Positions 18,854 through 27,350 of a stretch of DNA of 64,000 bases are shown in pieces (positions within the stretch are counted from its first letter, which is position 1; every line of letters starts with the position of its first letter). The notes under the pieces are model-generated. The model saw only the letters and a list, made by a program, of their open reading frames with translations, was not told the DNA's origin and made no database searches. Source of the DNA: Bradyrhizobium liaoningense (GTDB lineage Bacteria > Pseudomonadota > Alphaproteobacteria > Rhizobiales > Xanthobacteraceae); assembly GCF_018130825.1 (NCBI RefSeq), contig NZ_JAFCJS010000001.1, positions 1 to 64,000 on the forward strand, written 5' to 3'. A program made the translations under genes and the position numbers.

Positions 18854-19183
18854 ATGACTCAATCCGAAGACATGACCCGCTGCATCGCGCAGTGCATGGG
18901 TTGCTACCAGACCTGCCTCGGCACGGCGATGAACCATTGCCTCGAGACCGGCGGCAGGCACGTCGAGCCCAAGCATTTCCGCCTGATGATGGCCTGCGCC
19001 GAAATGTGCCGGACGGCGGCGCATTTCATGCTGATCAACACGCCGCATCACCGGCATACTTGCGGCGAATGCGCCGAGATCTGCAGCGAATGCGCCGAAG
19101 ATTGCGAACGGATCGGAGGCATGGACGAATGCGTCGCGATGTGCCGCTCCTGCGCCCAATCCTGCCGCGCAATGGCGGCCTGA
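18854..19183 (+). CDS. Cys-rich four-helix-bundle copper-binding protein (Csp-like)
   Basis: 109 aa with about 14 cysteines in helical CxxxC spacing: CIAQCMGCYQTC, then MACAEMC, CGECAEICSECAEDC and CVAMCRSCAQSC, plus several His and Met (HHRH). This matches cytosolic copper storage proteins whose helices line a core with Cys thiolates that hold many Cu(I) ions. No signal peptide is seen, so it belongs to the cytosolic type. Gene context supports metal or redox handling: a CPVC flavoprotein upstream and a small unknown gene 10 nt downstream. Copper as the physiological ligand is inferred from the family. Confidence 0.9.
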   Translation: MTQSEDMTRCIAQCMGCYQTCLGTAMNHCLETGGRHVEPKHFRLMMACAEMCRTAAHFMLINTPHHRHTCGECAEICSECAEDCERIGGMDECVAMCRSCAQSCRAMAA

Positions 19184-19193
19184 GGTGATGCCA

Positions 19194-19382
19194 ATGCTGG
19201 AAGAGAAGCTCAAGGAAGCCATCATCGGCGAGCTGGAACGGCAGGCGGCCGACCGGCCGCAAGCGCTGAAGCTCCAGGGCGCAAGCGAGGCGAACCGCTC
19301 GGAAGAGCTGATCGTCAACGGCAAGATCGACCTTGCCGCTTTGGTCATGGTGATCGCGGGATCGGTCGCGGGCGGGCCCTAG
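19194..19382 (+). CDS. Small hypothetical protein
   Basis: 62 aa, no family recognised. It has an amphipathic N-terminal helix (MLEEKLKEAIIGELERQAAD) and a short hydrophobic C-terminus (ALVMVIAGSVAGG). ATG 19194 is chosen because GAGGTG lies 6 nt upstream; ATG 19188 is an alternative. It follows the copper-binding protein gene by 10 nt and is probably cotranscribed with it. Confidence 0.6.
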   Translation: MLEEKLKEAIIGELERQAADRPQALKLQGASEANRSEELIVNGKIDLAALVMVIAGSVAGGP

Positions 19383-19401
19383 CTCGCGCGCTCGGCCGCC
19401 C

Positions 19402-19659
19402 TCAGCCGTATTCCTCGCCGATTCCGTACTCCTTGTAGATCTCGAGCGGATCGACTTCCGGAAACAGGCGGCATTTGGCCTGGGCGAGGTGCAGGCTCAC
19501 CGCCGCCGGCTCCTTGCCGTTCGCGAGCATCTTGCGGATGTCGTCCATATGCGCGCTCGGCTGGTGCTTCGGTGCGAGCTGCTCCAGCGCGACCAGCGCG
19601 GTCGCGAGGGCCTCGGTCAGAACCCATTCGTCGTGGCCCGTGATTCCCTTCTTCGGCAT
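19402..19659 (-). CDS. Conserved-looking hypothetical protein
   Basis: 85 aa, starts MPKKGITGHDEWVLTEALATALVALEQL and ends with an acidic EIYKEYGIGEEYG. It is helical, without Cys clusters, signal peptide or membrane segment. Not recognised as a named family. It is convergent with the small gene at 19194-19382 (19 nt between stops). A start five codons upstream (ATG 19674) is possible. Clean codon use and a sensible composition suggest a real gene. Confidence 0.65.
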   Translation of the reverse strand: MPKKGITGHDEWVLTEALATALVALEQLAPKHQPSAHMDDIRKMLANGKEPAAVSLHLAQAKCRLFPEVDPLEIYKEYGIGEEYG

Positions 19660-19939
19660 CGGCAGACCCCACATATGGCGGCGCTGCACAGTCTATCGCG
19701 ACTTCCGCCAAATCGCCATTGAGCCGTTGCGGACGGCCCGCACCCGGCAGGGGCGGCCTTGCTATATGGCGGCGCGTGGCTAAAAGGCGGCAAGTTGCAG
19801 GGCCGTGGTATCTTTGTTGAAACAATATTGGCGTAGACGGGCGCCTGCACGCGATCCTGCCCGGCAGTTCCGGTCCGGATCCGCTGATCCCGTCTCCGCA
19901 GCACGATCCGGTTGCGCACCCTCAAGGCTCAAGCCCAGC

Positions 19940-20314
19940 ATGGTCTTTCTCAGCTTCGTCTACCGCTTCGTCACCAACTTCTCGTTCCTGGCGGTGGTCT
20001 ATTTCAGTCTGAACTTCATGGAGAAGTATCCGAACCGGGCGATCCTCGCGATCCTGGTGCTGGTCTATGCCGGCATGCGCGCCGCCTCGACGCTGCGTGC
20101 GTTCTACTTCTTCCAGAAGATCGAGAAGCTGGAGGTCGAGACGAAGCGTCTTCAGGCCCCGATCAATGACGGCTCGGGTGGAACCAATGCGCGCAAGCAG
20201 ATCGTGGCCGACGTTGCGCGGCTGCGCCGCGACGGCGAGCTCAAGTCCTATATGGACCTGTTCTTCCTTGCGTTGATCGTGCTGCTCTGCGTCGCCGCGA
20301 TCATGCGGCAATAA
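19940..20314 (+). CDS. Small membrane protein, unknown function
   Basis: 124 aa with three likely membrane segments: about 3-24 (VYRFVTNFSFLAVVYFSLNF), 33-52 and 102-122 at the C-terminus. Between them lies a charged, helical stretch KIEKLEVETKRLQAP. No family is recognised. The ATG at 19940 is chosen since the first hydrophobic segment starts right there; an earlier in-frame start adds 45 residues of low-quality sequence. It is convergent with the first polysaccharide deacetylase gene (5 nt between stops). Confidence 0.65.
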   Translation: MVFLSFVYRFVTNFSFLAVVYFSLNFMEKYPNRAILAILVLVYAGMRAASTLRAFYFFQKIEKLEVETKRLQAPINDGSGGTNARKQIVADVARLRRDGELKSYMDLFFLALIVLLCVAAIMRQ

Positions 20315-20319
20315 CCGCT

Positions 20320-21597
20320 TTAGGCGCGCTTCTTCACGCCGGTCGCGAGGCGGGTCGGCGTCGTGCTCTTGGGGGCGGTGTTCTTGGCCTGCGCGGCATG
20401 CTTGGGGCCGGCCGGCGCCGCATGTGCGGTCCGGGGAGCGTGCATCTTGCCGGCCTTGCCCTTTGCGGCCTTGTCCTTGGCCGTGTGAGGCGTCTCGGCC
20501 GCCATCGCCATCCGCGTCGCGGCGCGCCGCGACAAGGTTGTGGACAGCAGCACCTCGACCGAGCCTTCCGGAATCGCGAACAGGTCGCGGCCGGGCACGG
20601 CCAGGGTGGATGCGATATTCGTCTGCGCCTTGGTCCGGCGCGGCAGCAGCGGCTGGTGCTCGGTCAGCGCATTGAGGTCGGCCAGCGCGGGCGCCGGCAA
20701 CGTCCGGGTCTCGGTGAACACGAAATTCGGAACGGCCGGCCAGCGTGCGATCGGTGTCGTCTCGGTCGGCGGATGCAGCAGCCATTCTACCGGCGTGGTC
20801 GGCGTTGCCGGCCGGTCCGCGGTCGCCGGCACCACATGCACGATGCGATAGCCGCGCGCCTTGAGGTCGCGGATGATTTTTGGCAGCGCCGCAACCGTTC
20901 GCGCCTGGATGTCGTGCAGCAGCAAGATGCCCTTGCCCTTGGCCTCCAGCCGCTGCATCGCGAGCTGATAGACGCGGTCGGACGACACGTGCCGCCAGTC
21001 GTCGGCCGGGAAGTCGGCGCTCCAGACCTGGATGCCGCGCGAGATCAGATAGTTCTCGACGCCCTCGGCGCGCATCAGGCCGGGAATGCGGAAGAACGGC
21101 GCGAGTTTTGACGGATCGGTCATTGCGGCCGAGGTCCACTCGATGCCGCCGTTGATCTCGGGCTCGTATTTCTCGACCGGCATCCGGTCGAACGTCAGCG
21201 GATGGCTCATGCTGTGGGTACCGACGGTGTGTCCCGCCGCCACCAGCTTGCGCACGCCTTCCGGGTTCGCCTTGGCCTGCTGGCCGATGATGAAGAAGGT
21301 CGCCTTGATGCACTCGTCGTCGAGCATCTTGAGGACCTGGTTGGAATATTTCGGCAGCGGACCGTCGTCGAAGGTCAGGACGACCTCGTGATCCCTAAGC
21401 GGCAGCGTCTCGCGGTACTGCATGGTGCCGATGCGCGGATGCTCGCGCGGATCGACCACGAGGGTGCGGGACGTGCCGAGCGCGTCCGGATGGCCGGGGC
21501 AGTCGGCCGCATAGGCCGCCGGTGCGCCCGCGGTCAACAATCCAAGACACAGGACGATCCACGATCGCGTCCGAACCACAACGCTACCTCCGATCAT
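20320..21597 (-). CDS. Polysaccharide deacetylase (NodB-like), long C-terminal tail
   Basis: 425 aa secreted enzyme with signal peptide (RSWIVLCLGLLTAGAPAAYAAD). The NodB homology domain carries motif 1 TFDDG, motif 2 HSMSHP, motif 4 (DFPADDW) and motif 5 (LLLHD). Motif 3 reads RIPG where most relatives have R.PY. A tail of about 150 residues follows, ending in a basic Ala/Lys-rich stretch that could bind polyanions. It should remove N- or O-acetyl groups from a cell-wall or exopolysaccharide in the periplasm. A second, shorter deacetylase gene lies 158 nt upstream on the same strand. Confidence 0.88.
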   Translation of the reverse strand: MIGGSVVVRTRSWIVLCLGLLTAGAPAAYAADCPGHPDALGTSRTLVVDPREHPRIGTMQYRETLPLRDHEVVLTFDDGPLPKYSNQVLKMLDDECIKATFFIIGQQAKANPEGVRKLVAAGHTVGTHSMSHPLTFDRMPVEKYEPEINGGIEWTSAAMTDPSKLAPFFRIPGLMRAEGVENYLISRGIQVWSADFPADDWRHVSSDRVYQLAMQRLEAKGKGILLLHDIQARTVAALPKIIRDLKARGYRIVHVVPATADRPATPTTPVEWLLHPPTETTPIARWPAVPNFVFTETRTLPAPALADLNALTEHQPLLPRRTKAQTNIASTLAVPGRDLFAIPEGSVEVLLSTTLSRRAATRMAMAAETPHTAKDKAAKGKAGKMHAPRTAHAAPAGPKHAAQAKNTAPKSTTPTRLATGVKKRA

Positions 21598-21755
21598 GAA
21601 TCCCGTCTGCCCTCATACGCTTGCCGCCATAGTAGGTCTGAGACGCCTGGAAACGGTTCAGGCGCAATACCCTTCCATCTTTGCATTCCGTAGCATGAAC
21701 AGAGTGTTAATAGGGCCAAAATCACCCCATTTTGCGCCGCCGTGACATTCCGGCA

Positions 21756-22562
21756 TCAGCGCGCATCGGCGCTTTTCTGTGACGTTCCTGGCGGGACCAC
21801 GTGAACCACGCGAAACCCGTTCTCCCTCAGGTACCGCAGGAAGGCCGGCATGATCGCCGCCGTGCGCGCCTTGGGATCGTGGAAGAGGATGATACCCTTG
21901 CCGCTCGCAGCGAGGCGCTCGGTGACCAGCTTCAGTTCCTGCTCCGGCGTCATCTCGTTCCAGTCGCTGGCCCAGAGGTCGGCCCCGAACACGACGATGC
22001 CGCGCGATTGCAGCAGATCGAGCTCGGCTTGCGTCGCCTCGAAATAGGGGAAGCGGAAGAACGGCGTCGAGGGCGTCGTCGTCGAGACCCCGTGCAGCGC
22101 CATCTCATCGGCGGCGATGCCGCGGTCGATCTCGCTCCTCGCCTTGTCGATCGGGATTCGCGCCATGAACGGATGCGAGAAGGTGTGATGGCCGATGGTG
22201 TGGCCTTCGCGCGCAATGCGCTTGACCATCTCGGGGTGCTGCGAGGCGTGCAGGCCGATCAGGAAGAACGTCGCGCGCACGCATTCCCGCGCCAGCGCCG
22301 CCAGCACCTTCGACGTCGTCGGCGGATGCGGGCCGTCGTCGAAGGTCAGTACGACCTCGTGATCGGCGAGCGCCAGCGTCTGCGGGAAGCTCTTCAAGCC
22401 GACGCGCGGCGTGGTCCTGGCGTCGACGCTCAGGATCCGCGACGTGCCGAGCGCATCCTTGCGCGGGCACTCGGCGGCATCCGTCGAGGCCATGCCGGTG
22501 AGGCCCGCAAGGACGGCCCCCGCCGACATCGATGTCCATTTCAGCCGAAGCATCTTTGCCAT
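21756..22562 (-). CDS. Polysaccharide deacetylase (NodB-like)
   Basis: 268 aa with an N-terminal signal (LKWTSMSAGAVLAGLTGMASTDAAE). All five NodB motifs look intact: TFDDG, HTFSHP, RFPYFE, DLWASDW and LFHD. This is a compact version of the neighbour at 20320-21597, to which it is clearly related (both start CP..DALGTSR after the signal), so the pair looks like a tandem duplication with later divergence. Location periplasmic; the substrate may be peptidoglycan or an extracellular polysaccharide. It is divergent from mgtE with an 83 nt spacer. Confidence 0.9.
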   Translation of the reverse strand: MAKMLRLKWTSMSAGAVLAGLTGMASTDAAECPRKDALGTSRILSVDARTTPRVGLKSFPQTLALADHEVVLTFDDGPHPPTTSKVLAALARECVRATFFLIGLHASQHPEMVKRIAREGHTIGHHTFSHPFMARIPIDKARSEIDRGIAADEMALHGVSTTTPSTPFFRFPYFEATQAELDLLQSRGIVVFGADLWASDWNEMTPEQELKLVTERLAASGKGIILFHDPKARTAAIMPAFLRYLRENGFRVVHVVPPGTSQKSADAR

Positions 22563-22645
22563 TGCGCTTGGAGTCGCCTTGTGGGTATTGCCTGAACCAT
22601 CAGCTCAGACCACTCGTTCCAACCTGTCAAACGGCGAGGCGCACC

Positions 22646-24067
22646 ATGGATGAACATATGGACGGTGCTCCATCCGCCGCGGATTCGGTACTCGACCACG
22701 TGCCGATGCGCAATGAAGACGGCGAAATTCGTCACGAATTCGTCGAGGAAATTGCCCGTGCGATCGAAGCCGGCGACAGCGCGGCGCTGCGCGCCTGCGT
22801 GGCCGAGCTGCACGAGGCCGACCTCGGCGACCTGATCGGCGCTCTCGCGCCCGACGACCGCGTCCGCCTGGTCGAGCTCACGGGCCGCGACTTCGACTTC
22901 TCGGCGCTGAACGAGGTCGACGAGGCCGTCCGCGAGGAGATCCTCGAGGAGTTGCCGCCGGAGACGGTGGCGGAAGGCGTCCGCGAACTCGAATCCGACG
23001 ACGCGGTCGAGCTGCTGGAGACCCTCGACGAGGACGAGCAGGAGGAGATCCTCGAGAAGCTGCCGCTGCAGGAGCGCGTCGCGCTCGAGCGCAGCCTGCT
23101 GTATCCGGAGAATTCCGCCGGCCGCCGTATGCAGACCGAGTTCATCGCCGTGCCCCAGGATTTCACCGTGGGGCAGGCGATCGACTACATGCGCGAGACG
23201 CCGGATCTGCCCGACCGCTTCTACGAGATCTACGTCGTCGACAAGGACCAGCACTGGCAGGGCGCAGTCCCCCTCGACGTGCTCTTGCGCGCCCGCCGTC
23301 CGGTGCCGCTCACCGAACTCACCGACGAGGACCGCCGCCGCGTCTCCGTCCTGGAGGACCAGGAGGAGGTGGCGCGCATGTTCGGCAAGTACAATCTGGT
23401 CGCAGCCCCCGTGCTCGACACCCAGGACCGCCTCGTCGGCGTCATCACCGTCGACGACGTCGTCGACGTCATCGAGGAGGAGGCGGACGAGGACCTCAAG
23501 GCGCTCGGCGGCGTCACCAGCGACGAAGAACTGTCGGACACGTTCCTCACCATCGCCCGCGGCCGTTTCAACTGGCTGCTGGTGAACCTCGCCACCGCGT
23601 TCCTGGCGTCCTCCGTGCTCGGCCTGTTCGAGGGCCAGCTCGAGAAGATGGTCGCGCTCGCGGTGCTGGCGCCGATCGTGGCGAGCCAGGGCGGCAATGC
23701 CGCGACCCAGACCATGACGGTCGCGGTGCGCGCGCTCGCCACCCGCGAGCTCGGCTCCTCCAATGCCTGGCGCGTGGTGATGCGCGAGACGCTGGTCGGC
23801 CTCGTCAACGGGCTCGCCTTCGCCGTGATCACGGGCATCGCGGCGGTGGCCTGGTTCAAGATCCCGGGCCTCGGCATCGTCATCGGGCTTGCGATCATCT
23901 GCAACCTCGTCGCTGGCGCGCTCGGCGGCATCCTGATCCCGATGGCGCTCGAACGCGTGAGGGCCGACCCGGCGGTGGCCTCCGGCACCTTCGTCACCAC
24001 GGTGACGGATGTCGTCGGCTTCTTCTCCTTCCTCGGGATTGCGACGCTCTGGTTCGGGTTGAAGTAG
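22646..24067 (+). CDS. mgtE: Magnesium transporter MgtE
   Basis: 473 aa. The acidic N-terminal superhelical domain (about 20-150, rich in LLETLDEDEQEEILEKLP-like repeats) is followed by two CBS domains (about 160-290), an amphipathic plug helix and five membrane segments. The pore-lining stretch ASQGGNAATQTM is intact. It imports Mg2+ and is gated by Mg2+ bound to the cytosolic N and CBS domains. The ATG at 22646 follows GGCGAGGCG; longer in-frame starts lie within the divergent gene. No riboswitch-like leader is visible in the 83 nt upstream, which fits gating by protein rather than RNA control. Confidence 0.95.
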   Translation: MDEHMDGAPSAADSVLDHVPMRNEDGEIRHEFVEEIARAIEAGDSAALRACVAELHEADLGDLIGALAPDDRVRLVELTGRDFDFSALNEVDEAVREEILEELPPETVAEGVRELESDDAVELLETLDEDEQEEILEKLPLQERVALERSLLYPENSAGRRMQTEFIAVPQDFTVGQAIDYMRETPDLPDRFYEIYVVDKDQHWQGAVPLDVLLRARRPVPLTELTDEDRRRVSVLEDQEEVARMFGKYNLVAAPVLDTQDRLVGVITVDDVVDVIEEEADEDLKALGGVTSDEELSDTFLTIARGRFNWLLVNLATAFLASSVLGLFEGQLEKMVALAVLAPIVASQGGNAATQTMTVAVRALATRELGSSNAWRVVMRETLVGLVNGLAFAVITGIAAVAWFKIPGLGIVIGLAIICNLVAGALGGILIPMALERVRADPAVASGTFVTTVTDVVGFFSFLGIATLWFGLK

Positions 24068-24082
24068 GGGGCGCGGTGGGGC

Positions 24083-24171
24083 CGTAGCCCGGATGGAGCG
24101 CAGCGTAATCCGGGACCGCTGCATCGCCGCGAGAGCTGCCCCGGATTACGCTTCGCTTCATCCGGGCTACG
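24083..24171. repeat. Intergenic inverted repeat, GTAGCCCGGATGGAGCG family
   Basis: The arms CGTAGCCCGGATGGAGCG and CTTCATCCGGGCTACG enclose an inner pair AATCCGGG/CCCGGATT. It lies 15 nt after the mgtE stop and may also serve as its terminator. Relatives lie at 27864-27944, 53250-53319 and 58621-58709. Confidence 0.88.
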
Positions 24172-24237
24172 GGCAACTATCTTTAATTCGAACTTAAGCG
24201 GCCTGCCGCATCATCGCCCGTGCTTGGGGGAATGGAC

Positions 24238-24528
24238 ATGCGGTTGCGGCTGAAGGCGGACGGGCGGATCGTCGAGTTGCGGGATGGACAAGAATTTCCG
24301 GTCCAGCCGGCGGCCGCGCCTGGCGACGCCAGTTCGCTCGCGGTGCGCGACCTGCGGCGCCGCGCCTGCCTGACCCAGATGGAGTTCGCCGCCAAGCTCG
24401 GCGTTCCCGTCGAGACCATCCGCAACTGGGAGCAGGGCAAGCGGGCGCCCCGGGGGCCGGCCCGTGCGCTGCTCGCGGTGATCGCGCATGCGCCCGACAC
24501 CGTGTTCCAGGCGCTGGCCAAGGCGTGA
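24238..24528 (+). CDS. Helix-turn-helix (XRE/HigA-like) protein
   Basis: 96 aa. The N-terminal part starts MRLRLKADGRIVELRDGQEFPVQ, and the C-terminal half is an XRE-type HTH: DLRRRACLTQMEFAAKLGVPVETIRNWEQGKRAPRGPARALL. The WEQGKRAPRGPARALL pattern is typical of HigA/NadS-like antitoxins and single regulators. No toxin-like small ORF was found next to it, so it is treated as a solitary regulator. ATG 24238 is chosen because GGGGGA lies about 6 nt upstream; an ATG two codons earlier sits directly on the purine tract. Confidence 0.85.
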   Translation: MRLRLKADGRIVELRDGQEFPVQPAAAPGDASSLAVRDLRRRACLTQMEFAAKLGVPVETIRNWEQGKRAPRGPARALLAVIAHAPDTVFQALAKA

Positions 24529-24668
24529 CGTCAAGGCCGGAAGCCACGCGCGAACCGCCTGTTAGCATTGCCCTGAATATCCGTCCCGATGGCACTGACG
24601 TCCGTTGGCAACCATCACGGGCGAGGTCCATAATGTCGACCGGGGCTACGTAACAGAGAGGATTCCTC

Positions 24669-25487
24669 ATGCTGTTCGTCGAGGCCAATGGCGCACGGAT
24701 CCCGGCGATCGGACTCGGGACCTGGGAGTTGGAAGGACGAACCTGCGCCCGCGTGGTCGAGCAGGCGCTGCGGCTCGGCTATCGCCACATCGACACCGCC
24801 CAGGTCTATGACAACGAGCGCGAGGTCGGCGATGCCTTACGCGCCTCCGGCGTGCGCCGCGACGACGTCTTCCTCACGACGAAAGTCTGGACCAACCATT
24901 TCGCGCCCCACGATCTCGAGCGCTCGGTCAAGGAGAGCCTCGCGCGCCTGCGGCTTCCTTCCGTCGATCTCTTGCTGCTGCACTGGCCCAATCCGCATGT
25001 GCCGCTGGCGGAGACGCTTGGCGCGCTGTCGCACGCGAAGCGCATGGGCCTGACCCGCCACATCGGGGTCTCCAATTTCACGGTGGCGCTGATCGAGCAG
25101 GCGATCGCGCTGTCGGGCGAGCCGCTGGTCTGCAACCAGGTCGAATACCATCCCTATCTCGACCAGACGAAGGTGAGGGCGGCCTGCGATCGGCACGGGC
25201 TCGCCCTGGTTGCCTACAGCCCCGTCGCCAAGGGCCGCATCAAGTCCGACCAGACGCTCGCTGCCATCGGCCGCGCGCATCGCAAGACGCCGGCGCAGGT
25301 CTGTCTGCGCTGGCTGGTGCAACAGAATGTTGCGGCAATCCCGCGCACCTCGCGCGTCGAACGCCTGTCGGAGAACATCGATATCTTCGATTTCGAGCTC
25401 TCGGACGACGAGACGGCGCAGATCGCCGCGCTGGCCAGCCCCAAGGGGCGACTGACCGATTTCGGCTTCGCACCGAAATGGGATTGA
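24669..25487 (+). CDS. Aldo/keto reductase (AKR, 2,5-diketogluconate reductase-like)
   Basis: 272 aa TIM-barrel reductase. The catalytic tetrad can be traced: Asp and Tyr in HIDTAQVYDNE, Lys in LTTKVW and His in LLLHWPNPH. The C-terminal NADPH site is AIPRTSRVERLSENIDIFDFELSDDE. The closest subgroup by eye is that of 2,5-diketo-D-gluconate reductases and related small AKRs. It reduces aldehydes or ketones with NADPH in the cytosol; substrate unknown. GAGAGGA precedes the ATG. It is a single gene, followed 49 nt later by the TolA-like gene. Confidence 0.93.
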   Translation: MLFVEANGARIPAIGLGTWELEGRTCARVVEQALRLGYRHIDTAQVYDNEREVGDALRASGVRRDDVFLTTKVWTNHFAPHDLERSVKESLARLRLPSVDLLLLHWPNPHVPLAETLGALSHAKRMGLTRHIGVSNFTVALIEQAIALSGEPLVCNQVEYHPYLDQTKVRAACDRHGLALVAYSPVAKGRIKSDQTLAAIGRAHRKTPAQVCLRWLVQQNVAAIPRTSRVERLSENIDIFDFELSDDETAQIAALASPKGRLTDFGFAPKWD

Positions 25488-25536
25488 GGGGAGACAGCGG
25501 TATGCTAACAGCAGGGCGGCAACCCAAGATCGGGCG

Positions 25537-26481
25537 ATGGAACCGCGGAAGATCATACGGACGGACATTGCAGCGTCGGCGATCGCGCATCTGACGCTGG
25601 TGGCGCTGATCATCGTGATCAGCGAGGTCCGTCCGTTTCACGCCGCTGCGCCCGAGACCGTTTCGGTCGACATCGTCACGCCGGAGCAGGTGAAGCAGGA
25701 GGAGGCCAAGGCCCAAGAAAAGGAAGAGAAAGAGAAGCCGCCGGAGCCGCTCCCCGACCTGAAGCTGCCGAAGCTGGATGTCACCGACAAGGCGGACGCG
25801 ACGGCGAAGCCGTCCGCCAAGCCGCAGCCATCGCCTGAACCGCAGCAACCAGCGCAGCAGAAACAGCCGGCACCCTCGCAACCGCCGAAGCAGCGCGAGG
25901 CCAACGTGCAGCCCCAGCCTCAGCCGGCGCAACAGCCGCCGCCGCAACCGCAGCCCCAACTGCCACCTCAGGCGATGCCGCAGCCGCCGGTGCAGCCGCC
26001 GCCACAGGCGATGCAGCAGCCGCCGGCCGCGCCGCCGCCGGCCTATCAGGCGCCGGAGCCTGACGTCACCGTCAAGTATGGCGTCATGCTCGGGCTGCCG
26101 CCCGAACTGCCGACCGAGCTACCGAAAGACGCCCCCAAGGACGATGGCGGTGACGCCAAGGACTCAATTGCAGCCAAGCTGCCGGCCGAAGTCATCGCGG
26201 CGTTGCGTCGCCATTTGAGAAGCTGCGCCAAGCTGCCGGCCGGGGTCGATCCGACCGACAACGTCCACATCAAGCTGCGCGCGGTGTTGGCCACCGACGG
26301 CACGCTGGCGCGCGAGCCGATCCTCATGGCGGCCCCGCCATCCGCCAAGGGCGTGGCCATCGTGAAGTCCGCAACGAGCGCACTGCAGGCCTGCCAGCCC
26401 TACAAGATGTTGCCGGCCGACAAATACGAGGAATGGAAGGTATTGGACCTGCCGTTCTCGCCGCGGGATTTCGGCGGATAG
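25537..26481 (+). CDS. TolA-like envelope protein
   Basis: 314 aa. One N-terminal membrane anchor (about 12-30, ASAIAHLTLVALIIVISEV) is followed by a charged KEEAKAQEKEEKEKP stretch, a long Pro/Gln-rich linker (about 90-175) that could span the periplasm, and a compact C-terminal domain (about 210-310) with two cysteines in RSCAKLP and QACQPYKMLP. The ending WKVLDLPFSPRDF is typical of TolA C-terminal domains. This build fits a TolA/TonB-type energy-transfer protein. The usual tolQRB-pal genes are not beside it, so it may be an extra copy. Its stop codon abuts the stop of the convergent gene with no spacer. Confidence 0.82.
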   Translation: MEPRKIIRTDIAASAIAHLTLVALIIVISEVRPFHAAAPETVSVDIVTPEQVKQEEAKAQEKEEKEKPPEPLPDLKLPKLDVTDKADATAKPSAKPQPSPEPQQPAQQKQPAPSQPPKQREANVQPQPQPAQQPPPQPQPQLPPQAMPQPPVQPPPQAMQQPPAAPPPAYQAPEPDVTVKYGVMLGLPPELPTELPKDAPKDDGGDAKDSIAAKLPAEVIAALRRHLRSCAKLPAGVDPTDNVHIKLRAVLATDGTLAREPILMAAPPSAKGVAIVKSATSALQACQPYKMLPADKYEEWKVLDLPFSPRDFGG

Positions 26482-27330
26482 CTACCCAAACTGCTTCGAC
26501 AAAACCGCACGAAGCGGTCGCGGCGCATGACCCGCCAGGCGCTGGACGTCGCCGGTCACGATGTCGAAGTCTCCCGCCGCGAAGCGCCGCTCGACATCGA
26601 TCAGCGCCGCGACGTATTCTTGCGGAATCTTCGCCCGGATCATTCCATCGCGAAGCTGCGCTTCATCCATGACGACAAAATGGGTCGGCTTGCCGGTGAT
26701 ATCCGACAGCAGATCGGCGCGTTCCCTGGCGCTGATCGCAGCCGGACCCGTTGCATTGTAGATTGCGCCGGCGTGACCATCGCCAAGCAGGATACCGGCC
26801 GCCGCGGCCGCCACGTCGTCGCGCGAGACGAAAGCGACGTGATTCTCGCCGAGCCCCGGCACGATGCCCGAGGCCGCGGACATCGCGGCCACCTGCGCAA
26901 ATGATTCAGCGTAGTAGTTCATCCGCAAGATGGTCCACCGCCCGGCGGCTCTCATCAGATGCTGCTCGCCCGTAAAATAGGCTGCGTACATATCGCGCTC
27001 GTCGACCTCCCGGGCGGCCGCGATCGACATCATCACGACGTGCCCGACGCCGGCCCTTACGGCAGCGTCGATTGCGCTGACGAAATGGCGATCGCGCCGG
27101 CCTGGCTGAACGTCAGAGCTCGGAATGATCAACAACCGGTCGAGGCCCCGATAGGCCGCGATCAGCGTTTCGGGTTGGTCGTAGTCACCATGTCGCGCCT
27201 CGACCGCCGCATGGACTGTTGCAGGAGTGCGGGAGATGCCGACGATGTGGTGCCCGCCGCCTCGCTCGATCAATTCGGCCACCGCCGCCTTGCCAAGATG
27301 ACCACTCGCTCCGCTGACGCCGATCTGCAT
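26482..27330 (-). CDS. NmrA/quinone reductase 2-like NAD(P)-binding protein
   Basis: 282 aa SDR of the atypical NmrA group. It starts MQIGVSGASGHLGKAAVAELIERGG (Rossmann GxxGxxG), with GVGHVVMMSI in the middle and no classical YxxxK catalytic pair visible, as in QOR2/YtfG-type NADPH:quinone reductases. It probably reduces quinones with NADPH, or senses the NADPH state. The ATG at 27330 is chosen because residues before it lack family character. It is divergent from an HxlR regulator across an operator-rich spacer, the same pairing known for ytfG/qorA-like genes and redox-sensing HxlR regulators. Confidence 0.87.
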   Translation of the reverse strand: MQIGVSGASGHLGKAAVAELIERGGGHHIVGISRTPATVHAAVEARHGDYDQPETLIAAYRGLDRLLIIPSSDVQPGRRDRHFVSAIDAAVRAGVGHVVMMSIAAAREVDERDMYAAYFTGEQHLMRAAGRWTILRMNYYAESFAQVAAMSAASGIVPGLGENHVAFVSRDDVAAAAAGILLGDGHAGAIYNATGPAAISARERADLLSDITGKPTHFVVMDEAQLRDGMIRAKIPQEYVAALIDVERRFAAGDFDIVTGDVQRLAGHAPRPLRAVLSKQFG

Positions 27331-27350
27331 ATTCGATGTCCTTCCGTGTA

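Noticed and set aside
22563..22645. Mg2+ riboswitch before mgtE
   Set aside because: The 83 nt spacer is too short and has no M-box-like stems.
24220..24528. Toxin-antitoxin pair at the HTH gene
   Set aside because: The HTH resembles HigA/NadS, but no toxin-sized gene lies on either side; the neighbours are a repeat and an aldo/keto reductase.
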